Assembly (NCBI RefSeq): GCF_026898155.1
Contig: NZ_CP114029.1
Span: 3,142,001 to 3,206,000, forward strand
DNA: 64,000 bases
Direction: 5' to 3'
Source: Jiella pelagia
GTDB taxonomy: Bacteria > Pseudomonadota > Alphaproteobacteria > Rhizobiales > Rhizobiaceae
The notes beneath the pieces are model-generated. The model ran no database searches and was not told the DNA's origin. It saw only the letters and a list, made by a program, of their open reading frames with translations. Positions 36,321 through 46,399 of the stretch are shown here, piece after piece (within the stretch, counting starts at the first letter, position 1; the number at the start of each line of letters is the position of its first letter). Made by a program: the position numbers and the translations under genes.

Positions 36321-37783
36321 CTATTCCTCGATCATCCGCCGGATCAGGTCGAGGCTCGTTGGAGAATGTCTCGTCCTTGGTGCGCTCGCCCTCGATCTTG
36401 CGCACGGCGTGGAGCACCGTCGTGTGATCGCGGCCGCCGAAGCGCCGGCCGATCTCCGGCAGGGAGCGCGGCGTCATCGTCTTGGCGAGATACATGGCGA
36501 TCTGTCGCGGGCGGACGATGGTCTTCGTACGCCGCGCGGAGAGAAGGTCGGTGCGCGTCACGTTGTAGTGACGTGAGACGAACTTCAGGATGTCCTCGAT
36601 CCGGATTTTCCGCTCGACATTGGCCCGCGTCAGCTGATTGAGCAGGTCCTCGAGATGCTCGGCCGAGAGCGGCTGGCCCAGCGAGTGTCTGAAGGCGATC
36701 TGGTTGAAGGCGCCCTCGAGATCGCGGCCGGAGCCGATCACCCGCTTGGCGATCGTGTCGATCATGTGGTCCGGCATGGCGAAGGTCTGATCCTCGGCGC
36801 GCATGGCCGCTGCGCGGCTTTCGAGGATCGCCTTGCGCATCGGGTAGTCCGGCACGCCGATCTCCAGCGTGATGCCGTTGGAAAGCCGCGAGCGCACCCG
36901 CGGATCGAGAGATTCGAGGTCGGCCGCCGGTCGATCTGCGGCGCAGATCACCTGCTTTGCCGAATCGATCAGCGCGTTGAGAAGATGGCAGAACTCCTGC
37001 TGGATCGACTTGCCCTGCAGGAACTGCGTGTCGTCGATGATCAGGATGTCGATGCCGCGCAGGGTTTCCTTGAGGTCGAGGGCCCGGTTGTCGCGAATCG
37101 CGGTGGCAAAGCGCCACATGAAATACTCGGCCGTCAGATAGACCACCTTCGGCCGATCCTGCCGCCGCACCGCGGCATTGGCGATGGCCTGGAGGAGGTG
37201 GGTCTTGCCGAGCCCGACAGCGGCATGGACGAAGAGCGGATTGAAGCGCACCGAGCCTGGCCCGTTCTCGGCGACCGACCTTGCCGCCGCGAGTGCCACG
37301 CGGTTGGAGGCGCCCTCGACGAAGCTGTCGAAGACGTAGCGGGGATCGAGCGGCGAGCCGAATTCGGGCGAGCCGGAGACGGCAAGCGGCGTCTCGGCGA
37401 GATCCAGCTCGTCGACAAGTGGCCTTTGAGCGATGCGGGCTTCGGTAGCGACCAGCGGTGCGGCGTTTTCGGCCCGTCCACCGATTCGGCTCGAGCGGAT
37501 GGTGACGCCTCCGCCCCGGACGGCGGAGCGCACCGCGACGTCGACGCGCAGCGTGCCCGGCACCTCGTCGGCGAAGATCTCGGTCAGGAGGCTCCTGATA
37601 GTGCGACTGGATCCATGAGCGCAGAAAAGCGGTCGGGACGGAGACCTGGCAGACACCCTTGCCGAGACTGTCCAGCTTCATGCGCTGGAACCAGCTCATG
37701 TAGATGTCCTGGCCGAGTTGAGCCTTGAGACGCATCTTGACGCGCTCGATCACCTCCGCCCGGTCTGAGTCACCATTCGTCAT
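36321..37783 (-). CDS. dnaA: Chromosomal replication initiator DnaA (frame broken by two extra bases)
   Basis: AAA+ initiator protein. It starts at ATG 37783 ([15 protein letters not shown]). Domain I includes [15 protein letters not shown]; domain III has Walker [15 protein letters not shown] and Walker [12 protein letters not shown]; domain IV has the DNA-binding [17 protein letters not shown]. The frame breaks at 37588-37594 (repair: [15 protein letters not shown]) and at 36351-36357 (repair: [14 protein letters not shown], stop at 36321). Both are GAGGCTC for GAGGTC. The repaired protein has 486 aa. Confidence 0.95.
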
Positions 37784-37878
37784 TATTGCCCCGTGCCTGC
37801 CGCTCTTGTCTTGATGCGCACTCGTGGCGCCGTCGACCGTCCTTCGCGCCGTGCCCATTGCCGCCGGGCTGGCGCAAA

Positions 37879-38313
37879 TTACCTCTGTAGCCATGGGAGC
37901 CCTTCCGCTTTCCAGCCGGCGATCCTGCCGCGGTGGCCGTTCTCGTCGGGGGAGCCTTCGAAGCCATCGACAATGTTGAAGCAATGGCCGAAGCCCGCCG
38001 ATGTCAGGGCACGTGCCGCCGCGACCGAGCGAACGCCGGATCGGCACAGCATAAAGACCTTGCCGTCGTGCCCATCGGGATCATCGCCGAGGGCCGCCGC
38101 GACCCGCTCGACAAAGGCCGGATCCACGGCCATCGACGGATAGGACTGCCACTCGACGAGAACGGCCGTCTTGGCGATCGGCGAGAGGTCAGGAATTCCC
38201 ACATAGGTCCATTCCGCTGCGGTCCTCACGTCGACGAGAACGGCTTTCGGATCGTCGGACAAGGCCGACCAGCACTGCTGGACGGTCACGTCGCCTTCAT
38301 AGCCCTGCGCCAT
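37879..38313 (-). CDS. Rhodanese-like sulfurtransferase
   Basis: Single-domain rhodanese protein of 144 aa. The persulfide-forming Cys lies in the active loop MLCRSGVRSVAAARAL; the N-terminal block AVLVDVRTAAEWTYVGIPDL is the CH2A-type motif. Single-domain rhodaneses transfer sulfur to various acceptors; the partner here is unknown. It lies between rpsT and dnaA, 95 bases before the dnaA start, and may share the dnaA promoter region. Confidence 0.88.
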   Translation of the reverse strand: MAQGYEGDVTVQQCWSALSDDPKAVLVDVRTAAEWTYVGIPDLSPIAKTAVLVEWQSYPSMAVDPAFVERVAAALGDDPDGHDGKVFMLCRSGVRSVAAARALTSAGFGHCFNIVDGFEGSPDENGHRGRIAGWKAEGLPWLQR

Positions 38314-38898
38314 TGCACCTTCCTGTCAGTCAATAAAACAGAAGTATCCAGCCGACTGCCTTCCGGCCCGGCCGTCCACTGTCACTAATTTTGTGATTGA
38401 ATCTTAGAGTCTAGGAGGCTGACGTTGCGAGAAAAGCCCGCGGACGCTTCGTACCACTGCTGAAAGCTATGGATAAGTCCGCTCGTCCCCGCACTTCGTC
38501 TGTCTCCGCTCTTGTCACTCAGAGAAGTTACGAAACCCGAGCGATTGGGGCAAGCCGACTCAACCTGATTCCGACAAAGCAGGGCCGTCCATGTTGCGAC
38601 TCCGACAGCGCGCCGGCGGGGCGCGTTCGCCGGAACCCCTTGCACCCCGGCAGTTTGGCTTCAGCGGGCTCATGCAGGGCGGAAGCAAAAGAATAAATTT
38701 TGCCGAGTTTGTGACGGCCTACTTGACTCAACGACTTGCGAGGAAATGGTTAGCCGGCAACAACGGTCGAAATGATGACCTTCTGTAACCGTCTGATTCT
38801 AAAGAGATTTCCTCGAGAAAATGCGGAAAGGCAGATCGCTTTGCGACAATTGGACGCCTTCCGACCCTCGAAACCTCTTTGACCTGCGACAAATCGAA
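38314..38898. promoter_or_regulatory. Long leader region upstream of the rhodanese-dnaA unit, rich in GANTC sites
   Basis: About 585 bases with no convincing gene. Seven GANTC sites lie within 401 bases: 38399, 38407, 38557, 38567, 38598, 38725 and 38795. GANTC is the target of the alphaproteobacterial methylase CcrM, and methylation state controls dnaA transcription in Caulobacter. One 8-of-9 match to a DnaA box (TTATCCATA, minus strand, 38468-38476) is also present. A cell-cycle-controlled dnaA promoter is a reasonable inference; I see too few DnaA boxes to call an origin. Confidence 0.5.
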
Positions 38899-38920
38899 AA
38901 GCCCGGCGATGGCCGGGCTT
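38899..38920. terminator. Terminator after rpsT
   Basis: AAGCCCGGC GATG GCCGGGCTT is a perfect 9-bp stem with a 4-base loop. On the minus strand it continues as GGGCTTTTCG, about 27 bases after the rpsT stop. On the plus strand it is followed by TCTT, so it may act both ways. Confidence 0.85.
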
Positions 38921-38946
38921 TCTTGGCATCATCTGGGTCGTGAAGA

Positions 38947-39216
38947 TCAGGCTTCGGCGATCGCCTTGACGCGATGCGACAAGCGGGAAATCTTCCGCGA
39001 AACGGTGTTGCGGTGGAAGACACCCTTGGACGCGGCGCGGCGCATTTCCGGCTCGGCGACCCGGAAGGCTGCAAGTGCGGCTTCCTTGTTGCCGGAGGCG
39101 ATCGCCTCTTCGACCTTGCGCAGGAAGGTCCGCACGCGCGAGCGGCGGGCACCGTTGATGGCCGTGCGGCGAGCGATCTTTCGCGTCGCCTTCTTGGCCG
39201 ATGGAGTGTTGGCCAT
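38947..39216 (-). CDS. rpsT: 30S ribosomal protein S20
   Basis: Small-subunit protein binding 16S rRNA, 89 aa. It has the standard opening [20 protein letters not shown] and many basic residues ([35 protein letters not shown]). Single gene closed by a strong terminator. Its position beside dnaA is typical of Hyphomicrobiales. Confidence 0.97.
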   Translation of the reverse strand: MANTPSAKKATRKIARRTAINGARRSRVRTFLRKVEEAIASGNKEAALAAFRVAEPEMRRAASKGVFHRNTVSRKISRLSHRVKAIAEA

Positions 39217-39424
39217 TGTCGTCTCTCTTTCCTGATCGGACCATGCAGCGCCGGCGTTTCAGCAAGGCACGCAGCGCACAAAATAACGGGGCGGTGTCCG
39301 GATAGACGCCGCCAAGTGGCGCGCTTTATAAGAAGGCTCGGGCGTCGCGTCAACCTTAAACGCCGTCGTCTTTCCGTCATGCTGCGATCGCAGGCAGTAT
39401 CGGACGGACGTGGAGCCGGTCGCC

Positions 39425-40198
39425 TCAGCGGTTCTTGAACTGCGGCGAGCGCTTCTGGACGAAGGCCTCCATGCCTTCGCTCTGGTCTTCGGTGGCGAAC
39501 AGGGAATGGAACATCCGACGCTCGAATCGCAGCCCTTCCGACAACGGCCCCTCAAAGGCCAGGTTGACCGCCTCCTTGGCCAGCATGACCGCCGGCAGGG
39601 AAAAGTTGGCGATCTTGTCGGCGGTGCGCAGCGCTTCCTCGACGAGGTCTGTCGCCGGCACGATCCGGGCGACGAGCCCGCAGCGCTCGGCCTCCTGGAC
39701 GTCCATGAGGCGCCCGGTGAGGCAGAGATCCATCGTCTTCGCCTTGCCGATCGAGCGGGCGAGGCGCTGGGTGCCGCCCATGCCCGGAATGACGCCGAGG
39801 GTGATCTCGGGCTGGCCGAACTTGGCGTTGTCGGCGGCGATCACGATATCGCACATCAGCGCGACCTCGCAGCCGCCGCCGAGAGCGTAGCCGGCAACGG
39901 CGGCGATCGTCGGCTTGCGGAAGCGACCGAGCCCCTCCCATTCGCCCCAAAGATCCATTGTCAGGGCTTCGGCGAAATCCAGCTCCTGCATGTCCTTGAT
40001 GTCGGCGCCTGCCGCAAACGCCTTTTCCGACCCCGTCAGAACCACCGCGCCGATCTTCGCATCGGTCTGGAACGCCTGCAGTGCCTGAACGACCTCGCGC
40101 ATCATTTGAACGCTCAAGGCATTCATCGCCTTCGGGCGATTGAAGGTGAGGAGGCCGACGCGGCCGCGGGTCTCGACTTTGATCGTCTCGTAATTCAT
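39425..40198 (-). CDS. Enoyl-CoA hydratase/isomerase
   Basis: Crotonase-fold enzyme (257 aa) hydrating 2-enoyl-CoA in fatty-acid or amino-acid breakdown. Catalytic motifs are [16 protein letters not shown] (oxyanion hole) and [17 protein letters not shown], containing the two catalytic Glu positions with [11 protein letters not shown]. The C-terminal KRSPQFKNR is typical. The ATG is at 40198. As given, the frame is open into mutM upstream only because of a frameshift there. Its place between mutM and rpsT is conserved in relatives. Confidence 0.94.
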   Translation of the reverse strand: MNYETIKVETRGRVGLLTFNRPKAMNALSVQMMREVVQALQAFQTDAKIGAVVLTGSEKAFAAGADIKDMQELDFAEALTMDLWGEWEGLGRFRKPTIAAVAGYALGGGCEVALMCDIVIAADNAKFGQPEITLGVIPGMGGTQRLARSIGKAKTMDLCLTGRLMDVQEAERCGLVARIVPATDLVEEALRTADKIANFSLPAVMLAKEAVNLAFEGPLSEGLRFERRMFHSLFATEDQSEGMEAFVQKRSPQFKNR

Positions 40199-40320
40199 GG
40201 CGCTCCGCCTTCTCGACATGCGCCGAACGGAACGCCGACGCGGATTTTGCCATGCTTGGCCGATCACAGCGGCGAAGGCAATATGGCCTGCTGGCGCAGT
40301 CGCAGGCGAAGCAACCGTTG

Positions 40321-41215
40321 TCAGCGCTGGCAGATCGGGCAGAAGAAGGTCGAGCGGCCGGATTGGACGATCCGCTTGACGACGCCGCGGCAGGCCTCGC
40401 GCCGGCAGGGCTCGTCCTCCCGGTCGTAGACCGCGAAGGAATGCTGGAAATAGCCGAGCGAGCCGTCGGCCTGGCGGTAGTCTCTCAGCGAGGACCCGCC
40501 GGCGGCGATCGCATCGAAGATCGTCTCGCGTATGTGGCGGGCGAGCCTCGTCGAGCCGCTTGGTCGGCGCGCCCTTCGCCGTCACCAAAGTGCCTGTGGC
40601 TCGGCGCGGCGACAGCTTCGAGCGCCAGAGCGCCTCGCAGACATAGATGTTGCCGAGGCCGGCAACGACCTTCTGGTCGAGAAGGGCAGCCTTCAAGGGC
40701 GCTGCGCGGCCGGCAAAGAGCGGCGCCAGCGCAGCGCCGGACAACGCGTTGCCCGTCGGCTCGATGCCGAGACCGCGAAAATGCGGATGGGCGTCGAAGT
40801 CGGCCTTGTCGATCAGGCTCATATAGCCGAAGCGCCGCGGATCGTTGAAGATCACCGAGACGGCCGCCGCCGTCGTGGTCGCAAGTTCAAAGCGCACGTG
40901 ATCGTGCAGCCGGTCGCTCGACCGGGGGTGGACGAAAACGCCGGGGAGGCTTGTTTGGTCCCGGCTTTCGATGCGGAACGAGCCGGACATGCCGAGATGC
41001 ATGGCCAGGACGGTGCCGCCTTCGAGATCTGCGAGGAGATATTTCGCCCGCCGTCCGAGCCCTTCGATCCTGCGTCCGGCGAGGCGCCCGGCGAAGTTCT
41101 CCGGCAATGGGAAGCGCAGATCCGGGCGGGCGAGGGCGACCCGCTCGATCCGGGCGCCCGCCATCACCGGCTCGAGCCCGCGTCGCACGGTCTCCACCTC
41201 TGGCAATTCCGGCAT
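40321..41215 (-). CDS. mutM: Formamidopyrimidine-DNA glycosylase MutM (frame broken by one extra base)
   Basis: Base-excision repair enzyme removing 8-oxoguanine. The N-terminal [15 protein letters not shown] holds the catalytic Pro and Glu. The frame breaks at 40543-40549 (GAGCCTC for GACCTC). With one base removed it reads [20 protein letters not shown], then [13 protein letters not shown] and the zinc finger CRREAC...CPICQR to the stop at 40321 (297 aa). Without repair the protein would lose its zinc finger and run into the echA gene. It is divergent from ubiE. Confidence 0.94.
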
Positions 41216-41384
41216 TTGCGCTTAAGTCCTTTGCTGAAATGGGGCGCGGCCGTCGCCTCTTGGCGGGGCGCGAAGAAGCCGGTAGGCCGGTGAGCGCGAC
41301 GTCTCCTCGCTGCCCGCCAGGCGCTGAGTCGGGTGCCCGTAATATCCGCATCGAATCGATGCGTTGCAACGAAGGTCGAATGCC

Positions 41385-42164
41385 ATGTCGCAGTCCCGCG
41401 TCACCGGAGCCGAAGCCATGGAGACCGCCTATGGCTATGCGACCGTCAGCGGCAGGGGCGAGAAGCAGGAGCGCGTCAACGAGGTCTTCCACCGCGTCGC
41501 CGAGCGATACGACCTGATGAACGACCTGATGTCGGGCGGCCTGCACCGGGCCTGGAAGGCGGCGATGGTCGCTTGGCTCAGCCCGCCGCACCGGCCGGAA
41601 TACCGCTTCCTCGATGTGGCCGGCGGCACCGGCGACGTCGCCTTCCGCGTCGTCGATGCGACGCGCGGGCGTGCCCATGGAACGGTGCTCGACATCAATG
41701 CCTCGATGCTCGCCGTCGGGGCGGAGCGGGCAATCAAGCGCAGGCTCGGCGAAAACCTCACCTTCACTGAGGGCAATGCCGAGGAACTGCCGCTGCCGGA
41801 CAACCACTTCGACGCCTACACGATCGCCTTCGGCATCCGCAACGTACCGCGGATCGGCGAGGCGCTGAAGGAGGCCTACCGCGTCCTCAAGCCCGGCGGC
41901 CGGTTCATGTGCCTCGAATTCTCGGAGGTCGATATCCCGGTTCTCGACAAGATCTACGATACCTGGTCCTTCCAGGCGATCCCGCGCATCGGCGAACTGG
42001 TGGCGCGCGACCGGGACTCCTACGCCTATCTGGTCGAGTCGATCCGCCGGTTTCCGAACCAGGCGAATTTCGCGGCCACGATCAGAGAGGCCGGTTTCGA
42101 GCGCGTCGACTACCGCAATCTCTCCGGCGGCATCGCGGCGATCCATTCGGGATGGAAGCTCTGA
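41385..42164 (+). CDS. ubiE: Ubiquinone/menaquinone C-methyltransferase UbiE
   Basis: SAM-dependent C-methyltransferase of ubiquinone synthesis, 259 aa. UbiE signatures are [17 protein letters not shown], the SAM loop [34 protein letters not shown] and [15 protein letters not shown] at the end. ATG 41385 with GAAGG upstream is preferred over the TTG at 41364. ubiB follows on the same strand 124 bases later. Confidence 0.96.
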   Translation: MSQSRVTGAEAMETAYGYATVSGRGEKQERVNEVFHRVAERYDLMNDLMSGGLHRAWKAAMVAWLSPPHRPEYRFLDVAGGTGDVAFRVVDATRGRAHGTVLDINASMLAVGAERAIKRRLGENLTFTEGNAEELPLPDNHFDAYTIAFGIRNVPRIGEALKEAYRVLKPGGRFMCLEFSEVDIPVLDKIYDTWSFQAIPRIGELVARDRDSYAYLVESIRRFPNQANFAATIREAGFERVDYRNLSGGIAAIHSGWKL

Positions 42165-42288
42165 GGCCGGTGACGCTTGCTGTCGACATCGCACCATCGG
42201 ATAGATCCGTGCTTCATCGAAACCTTGGACGGGAGGCGCGAGTGGTTCTGATCGCCTCCAGTTCCAGCCGACCCAGGCGGCGAGAGTC

Positions 42289-43877
42289 GTGACCAATCCA
42301 ATCTCCGGGACATTCGCGCTCGTCAGGGCCGCCTTCGTGCTGGCACGCGAGGGCGTCGTCGGTGCCTTCCCCGCCGAGGGGCTGCCGGCCGGCGCCAAGC
42401 TGCTGCACCGTCTCGCGCGGTTGATCCAGCGCGGATCGAGCCAGGGGCGGGACCGCTCCGACCGGCTGTCGCGGGCGCTCCACCGGCTCGGCCCCTCCTA
42501 TGTGAAGCTCGGCCAATTCCTGGCGACGCGCCCGGACATCGTCGGGGCCGACATTGCCGGCGAGCCTCGGCGCGCTGCAGGACAAGGTGCCGCCCTTCGA
42601 GCGCCATCTCGCCGTCGCCGAGATCGAGACGACCCTCGGGCGCCGGCTCGACGACCTCTACATCGATCTCGGCGAGGTCGTGGGCGCGGCCTCGATCGCC
42701 CAGGTCTACAAGGCGCGGATCCGCAATCCCGACGGCAGCGAGCGCTTCGCCGCGGTCAAGGTGATCCGGCCGGGCATCCGGGCGCGCTTTCGCCGCGAGC
42801 CTCGACACGTTCGGCTTCATCGCGGACTTTCTCGAGCGCTTCGTCGAATCCTCACGAAGGCTGCGCCCGGTCGCCGTGGTCGAGACGCTCACCCAGTCGA
42901 CCCGCATCGAGATGGACCTCCGGCTCGAAGCGGCGGCCTCCTCGGAGATGGCCGAGAACGTCGCGCACGACAAAGGCTTCCGCGTTCCGGCGATCGACTG
43001 GGAGCGCACCGGGCGCGACGTCATCACCATGGAATGGATCGACGGGATCAAGCTTTCCGACGTGAAAGCGGTGATCGCCGCGGGGCACGACACCAAGAAG
43101 ATCGGCGTCACCGTCGTCCAGTCGTTCCTGCAGCACGCGATGCGCGACGGCTTCTTCCATGCCGACATGCATCAGGGCAATCTGTTCATCGCGCCCGACG
43201 GCACGATCGTTGCGGTCGATCTCGGCATCGTCGGTCGGCTCAGCCGCAATTCCAAGCGCTTCCTCGCCGAGATCCTCTACGGCTTTATCCAGCGTGATTA
43301 TCGGCGGGTAGCGGAGGTGCATTTCGAGGCCGGCTACGTGCCGCGCACCCAGGACGTCGCGAGCTTCGCCCAGGCTCTCAGGGCGATCGGCGAGCCGATC
43401 TACGGTCAGCCGGCCGAGACCATCTCGATGGGGCACCTATTGTCGCTGCTCTTCGAGATCACCCAGCTCTTCGAGATGCAGACGCGGCCCGAACTCGTCC
43501 TTCTGCAGAAGACCATGGTCGTCGTCGAGGGCGTCGCGCGGAGCTTCGATCCGAAGTTCAACATGTGGGTCGCCGCCGAGCCGGTGGTCTCGGAATACAT
43601 CATGGCCGAACTCGGCCCGGCCGCGAAGCTGAAGGAGGCGCGCGACGGGCTGGAGGCCGGTCTGAAGCTTTTACGCAAGGCACCGGAACTTGCCGTCGGC
43701 CTCGAAGTCCTCAGCCGCGAACTGCCCGAACTGATCGAGAACGGTATCCGCCTCAACGACGACACGCTGTACGATCTCGTCCAGGACGGCAAGGCGAGCA
43801 TCATCCTCGGCCATGTCGAGCGCTGGGTCATCGCCGCGGCGCTGGTGACGATCGCCGGCGCGCTGGTCCTCGGGTGA
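42289..43877 (+). CDS. ubiB: Ubiquinone biosynthesis atypical kinase UbiB (frame broken by two extra bases)
   Basis: Membrane-associated ADCK-type kinase/ATPase needed for ubiquinone synthesis. The invariant KxGQ motif is in SYVKLGQFLATRPDI, the Ala-rich loop in AASIAQVYKA, the catalytic block in HADMHQGNLF and AVDLGIVGRL; the last 20 residues form a membrane helix. The frame breaks at 42562-42568 (repair ADIAGDLGALQDKVPPF) and 42797-42803 (repair ARFRRDLDTFGFIADF), both GAGCCTC for GACCTC. Repaired length is 528 aa. It starts with GTG. Confidence 0.94.
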
Positions 43878-43972
43878 GGGCTGGGGGGCGCGTTGCCCGG
43901 TGCGCGGCACGTGGCTAAATAGGCATCGAGCGAAACCGCGATGATGGCGGTTGAGCGTTGCCGGAGGATCCC

Positions 43973-44243
43973 ATGGCGAGCCTGACGATCAACGATCTCG
44001 ACGACGACGTGATGCGGCGGCTCGAAGCGCGCGCGAAAGAGCATGGCCGTTCGCCAGCGGACGAGGTGCGGGTGTTGATCTCGTCGAAGATCGGCGCTGA
44101 GCCGACCGCTGCAACGCCTTTGTCGGAATGGGACGAAGACAAGGAACGGCGGCTTCAGAGGATCCTCTCTCTCGGACGAAAACCCGACCGGCCCTTCGAT
44201 CAGAAAGCCTATACCGACGAGGCTCTGGAGCTTCGTCGAGTGA
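43973..44243 (+). CDS. VapB/FitA-type antitoxin (stop hidden by one extra base)
   Basis: Ribbon-helix-helix antitoxin. The opening MASLTINDLDDDVMRRLEAR and AKEHGRSPADEVRVLI are typical of FitA-like proteins; the C-terminal part should wrap the toxin. GAGGCTC at 44219-44225 replaces GAGGTC. With one base removed the gene ends KAYTDEVWSFVE with a TGA at 44241-44243, giving 89 aa and a GTGA overlap with the toxin start. As given, the frame runs straight into the toxin and mimics a 221-aa fusion. GGAGG precedes the ATG. Confidence 0.87.
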
Positions 44244-44638
44244 TCGTCGTCGATAGTTCCGCGCTGTTTTCCCTGGTGGCCGGTGAAGCCGAGGCATCCG
44301 ACTTCACCAGGATCATGCTGACGAACGAGATTGCGATGTCCGCGGCGACGCGGCTGGAAGTCGATATCGTCGTCCATGGCAGGCTCGGCCCGGACGGGGC
44401 GGGTCGGTTGACCCAGATACTGAAAGAAGTCGATCTGAAGATCGTCGGCTTCACCGAAGCGCACGCAAACATCGCAGCGCAAGCCTATCGAAAGTACGGC
44501 CGCGGGTCCGGCAGCCCGGCGAAGCTCAATTTCGGCGATTGCTTCTCCTACGCTCTCGCAAGCTCGCTCGATGCGCCGCTGCTCTTCAAGGGCGACGACT
44601 TTTCCAAGACCGACCTGACCGCGGCTCTTTCGGCATGA
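44240..44638 (+). CDS. vapC: VapC-type PIN-domain toxin
   Basis: Predicted Mg-dependent ribonuclease toxin of 132 aa starting at a GTG that overlaps the repaired antitoxin stop. PIN-domain acidic residues are visible in order: VIVVDSSALFSLV, the Glu in SAATRLEVDIV, and the Asp in KLNFGDCFSYALA followed by LLFKGDDFSKTDL. This is the VapC/FitB pattern. Its stop overlaps the coaBC start (ATGA), an unusually tight join to a housekeeping gene. Confidence 0.9.
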   Translation: MIVVDSSALFSLVAGEAEASDFTRIMLTNEIAMSAATRLEVDIVVHGRLGPDGAGRLTQILKEVDLKIVGFTEAHANIAAQAYRKYGRGSGSPAKLNFGDCFSYALASSLDAPLLFKGDDFSKTDLTAALSA

Positions 44639-45855
44639 GCGCGCTGGCCGGAAAGCGCATCCTGCTGGTCATCGGCGGAGGCATCGCGGCCTACAAATGC
44701 CTTGACCTCATCCGCCGCCTCAAGGAGCGCGGTGCCAGCGTCACGCCGGTGATGACGCGCGCCGCCGCCGAGTTCGTCACGCCGCTCTCGGTCGGCGCGC
44801 TGGCTGCCGGAAGGGTCTATTCGGATCTCTTCGACCGCGAGGACGAACAGGACGTCGGCCACATCCGTCTTGCGCGTGAACACGATCTCGTTCTCGTCGC
44901 GCCGGCGACCGCCGATCGGATGGCGCGCCTTGCGAACGGGCTTGCCGAGGATCTCGCCGGGGCGATTCTGCTGGCGACCCGAACGCCGGTCCTGATGGCG
45001 CCGGCGATGAATCCGGCGATGTGGGACCATCCGGCCACTCGCCGCAGTCTTGCGCAACTCGTGGAGGACGGCGTTCGCTTCGTCGGCCCTGGCAGGGGCG
45101 AGATGGCGGAAAAGGGCGAAGCGGGCACCGGCCGCATGGCCGAGCCGCTGGAGATCGTCGCAGCCGCCGAAGCCATCCTGTCGCCGAAGGAACGGCCGCT
45201 CGCAGGCCTTTCGGCGATCGTCACCTCCGGCCCGACCCACGAACCGATCGACCCCGTCCGCTACATCGCCAACCGCTCCTCCGGCCGGCAGGGCCACGCC
45301 ATCGCGGCGGCGCTGCGCGATGCCGGCGCGGCCGTGACGCTGGTCTCCGGGCCAGTGACTTTGCCCGATCCGATAGGGGTCACCGTTCGCCATGTCGAGA
45401 CGGCGGCTGACATGCTCGCTGCCGTCGAAACGTCGCTGCCGGCCGATATCGCCGTCTTCGTCGCCGCCGTTGCCGACTGGCGCGTTGCGGCCGAGAGCAC
45501 ACGCAAGATCAAGAAGACCGCAGAGGGCCCGCCGAGCCTCGCTTTGGCCGAGAACCCGGACATTCTCGCCACCATCGGCCATCATGCTGACCGTCCTGGC
45601 CTCGTCGTCGGCTTTGCCGCCGAGACCGACGATCTCTTGGCCAATGCGCGGAGAAAGCTGGAAAAGAAGGGCGCGGACGCGATTCTTGCCAACGACGTCT
45701 CGCCGGAAGGCGGGGTGATGGGCGGGGCCGAGAACACCATCCGCCTTGTCACGGCCGAAGGGGTGGAAGAGTGGCCGACGCTGGCCAAGGACGCGGCGGC
45801 AGAACGGCTCGTGGAGTGGATCGCCACGCGGCTCGGGCGGAGGGCTGCCGAATGA
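44635..45855 (+). CDS. coaBC: Bifunctional phosphopantothenoylcysteine decarboxylase/synthase CoaBC
   Basis: Two-step enzyme of coenzyme A synthesis, 406 aa. The N-terminal FMN-dependent decarboxylase has [31 protein letters not shown] and the PAMN motif ([10 protein letters not shown]). The C-terminal synthase starts near residue 190 with [20 protein letters not shown], then [10 protein letters not shown] and [19 protein letters not shown]. In the decarboxylase lid ([11 protein letters not shown]) I do not see the Cys known from E. coli; this resembles other alphaproteobacterial forms. The ATG overlaps the vapC stop; dut overlaps its own stop. Confidence 0.95.
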   Translation: MSALAGKRILLVIGGGIAAYKCLDLIRRLKERGASVTPVMTRAAAEFVTPLSVGALAAGRVYSDLFDREDEQDVGHIRLAREHDLVLVAPATADRMARLANGLAEDLAGAILLATRTPVLMAPAMNPAMWDHPATRRSLAQLVEDGVRFVGPGRGEMAEKGEAGTGRMAEPLEIVAAAEAILSPKERPLAGLSAIVTSGPTHEPIDPVRYIANRSSGRQGHAIAAALRDAGAAVTLVSGPVTLPDPIGVTVRHVETAADMLAAVETSLPADIAVFVAAVADWRVAAESTRKIKKTAEGPPSLALAENPDILATIGHHADRPGLVVGFAAETDDLLANARRKLEKKGADAILANDVSPEGGVMGGAENTIRLVTAEGVEEWPTLAKDAAAERLVEWIATRLGRRAAE

Positions 45856-46316
45856 GTGCATCGCGATCGGAAGTCACGGTCCGCATCCTGCGGCTGGGCA
45901 ACGGCGGCGGGGCTTCGCTGCCGGCCTATGCCAGCGAAGGCGCGGCCGGCGCAGATCTTGCCGCCGCGCTCCAGACGCCGCTGACGCTGAAGCCCGGCGA
46001 GCGCGCTTTGGTGCCGACGGGGCTGGCGGTCGAGCTTCCGGATGGTTTCGAAATGCAGATCCGGCCGCGATCCGGCCTTGCCGCGCGACACGGGGTTACG
46101 GTGCTCAACAGTCCCGGCACCGTCGACAGCGACTATCGCGGCGAGGTGAAGGTGCTTCTGATCAATCTCGGCGCCGAGGCCGTGACGATCTCCGACGGCG
46201 AGCGGATTGCCCAAGCCGTGATCGCGCCGGTGACGCGGGCGGAGTTCAGGCTGGTCGATGCGCTATCCGGCTCGGTCCGGGGCGAGGGTGGTTTCGGCTC
46301 GACCGGGCGAAAGTGA
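45852..46316 (+). CDS. dut: Deoxyuridine 5'-triphosphate nucleotidohydrolase (dUTPase)
   Basis: Trimeric dUTPase, 154 aa, that keeps uracil out of DNA and supplies dUMP. All five family motifs are present: [44 protein letters not shown] and the C-terminal GEGGFGSTG. The ATG overlaps the coaBC stop (ATGA). This coaBC-dut pair is conserved across related bacteria. Confidence 0.96.
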   Translation: MSASRSEVTVRILRLGNGGGASLPAYASEGAAGADLAAALQTPLTLKPGERALVPTGLAVELPDGFEMQIRPRSGLAARHGVTVLNSPGTVDSDYRGEVKVLLINLGAEAVTISDGERIAQAVIAPVTRAEFRLVDALSGSVRGEGGFGSTGRK

Positions 46317-46331
46317 CCTGCGGCCGCTGCG

Positions 46332-46361
46332 ACGGCCGGCGCATTCCGGCCGTAGGCTTTT
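46332..46361 (+). terminator. Rho-independent terminator after dut
   Basis: ACGGCCGG CGCATT CCGGCCGT is a perfect 8-bp stem with a 6-base loop, followed by AGGCTTTT. It closes the vapBC-coaBC-dut unit and faces the convergent GGDEF gene. Confidence 0.75.
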
Positions 46362-46399
46362 GATGTTTCCGGACGTGGCTCGGCCGGGCGATCGGCGTT

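Noticed and set aside
38468..38476. Replication origin at the dnaA upstream region
   Set aside because: Only one near-match DnaA box (TTATCCATA) was found and no AT-rich unwinding cluster with several boxes. In related bacteria the origin lies elsewhere.
39425..41215. MutM-enoyl-CoA hydratase fusion protein
   Set aside because: The continuous frame exists only because the extra base at 40543-40549 destroys the mutM reading. Repaired mutM ends at 40321 with its zinc finger, and the hydratase has its own ATG at 40198.
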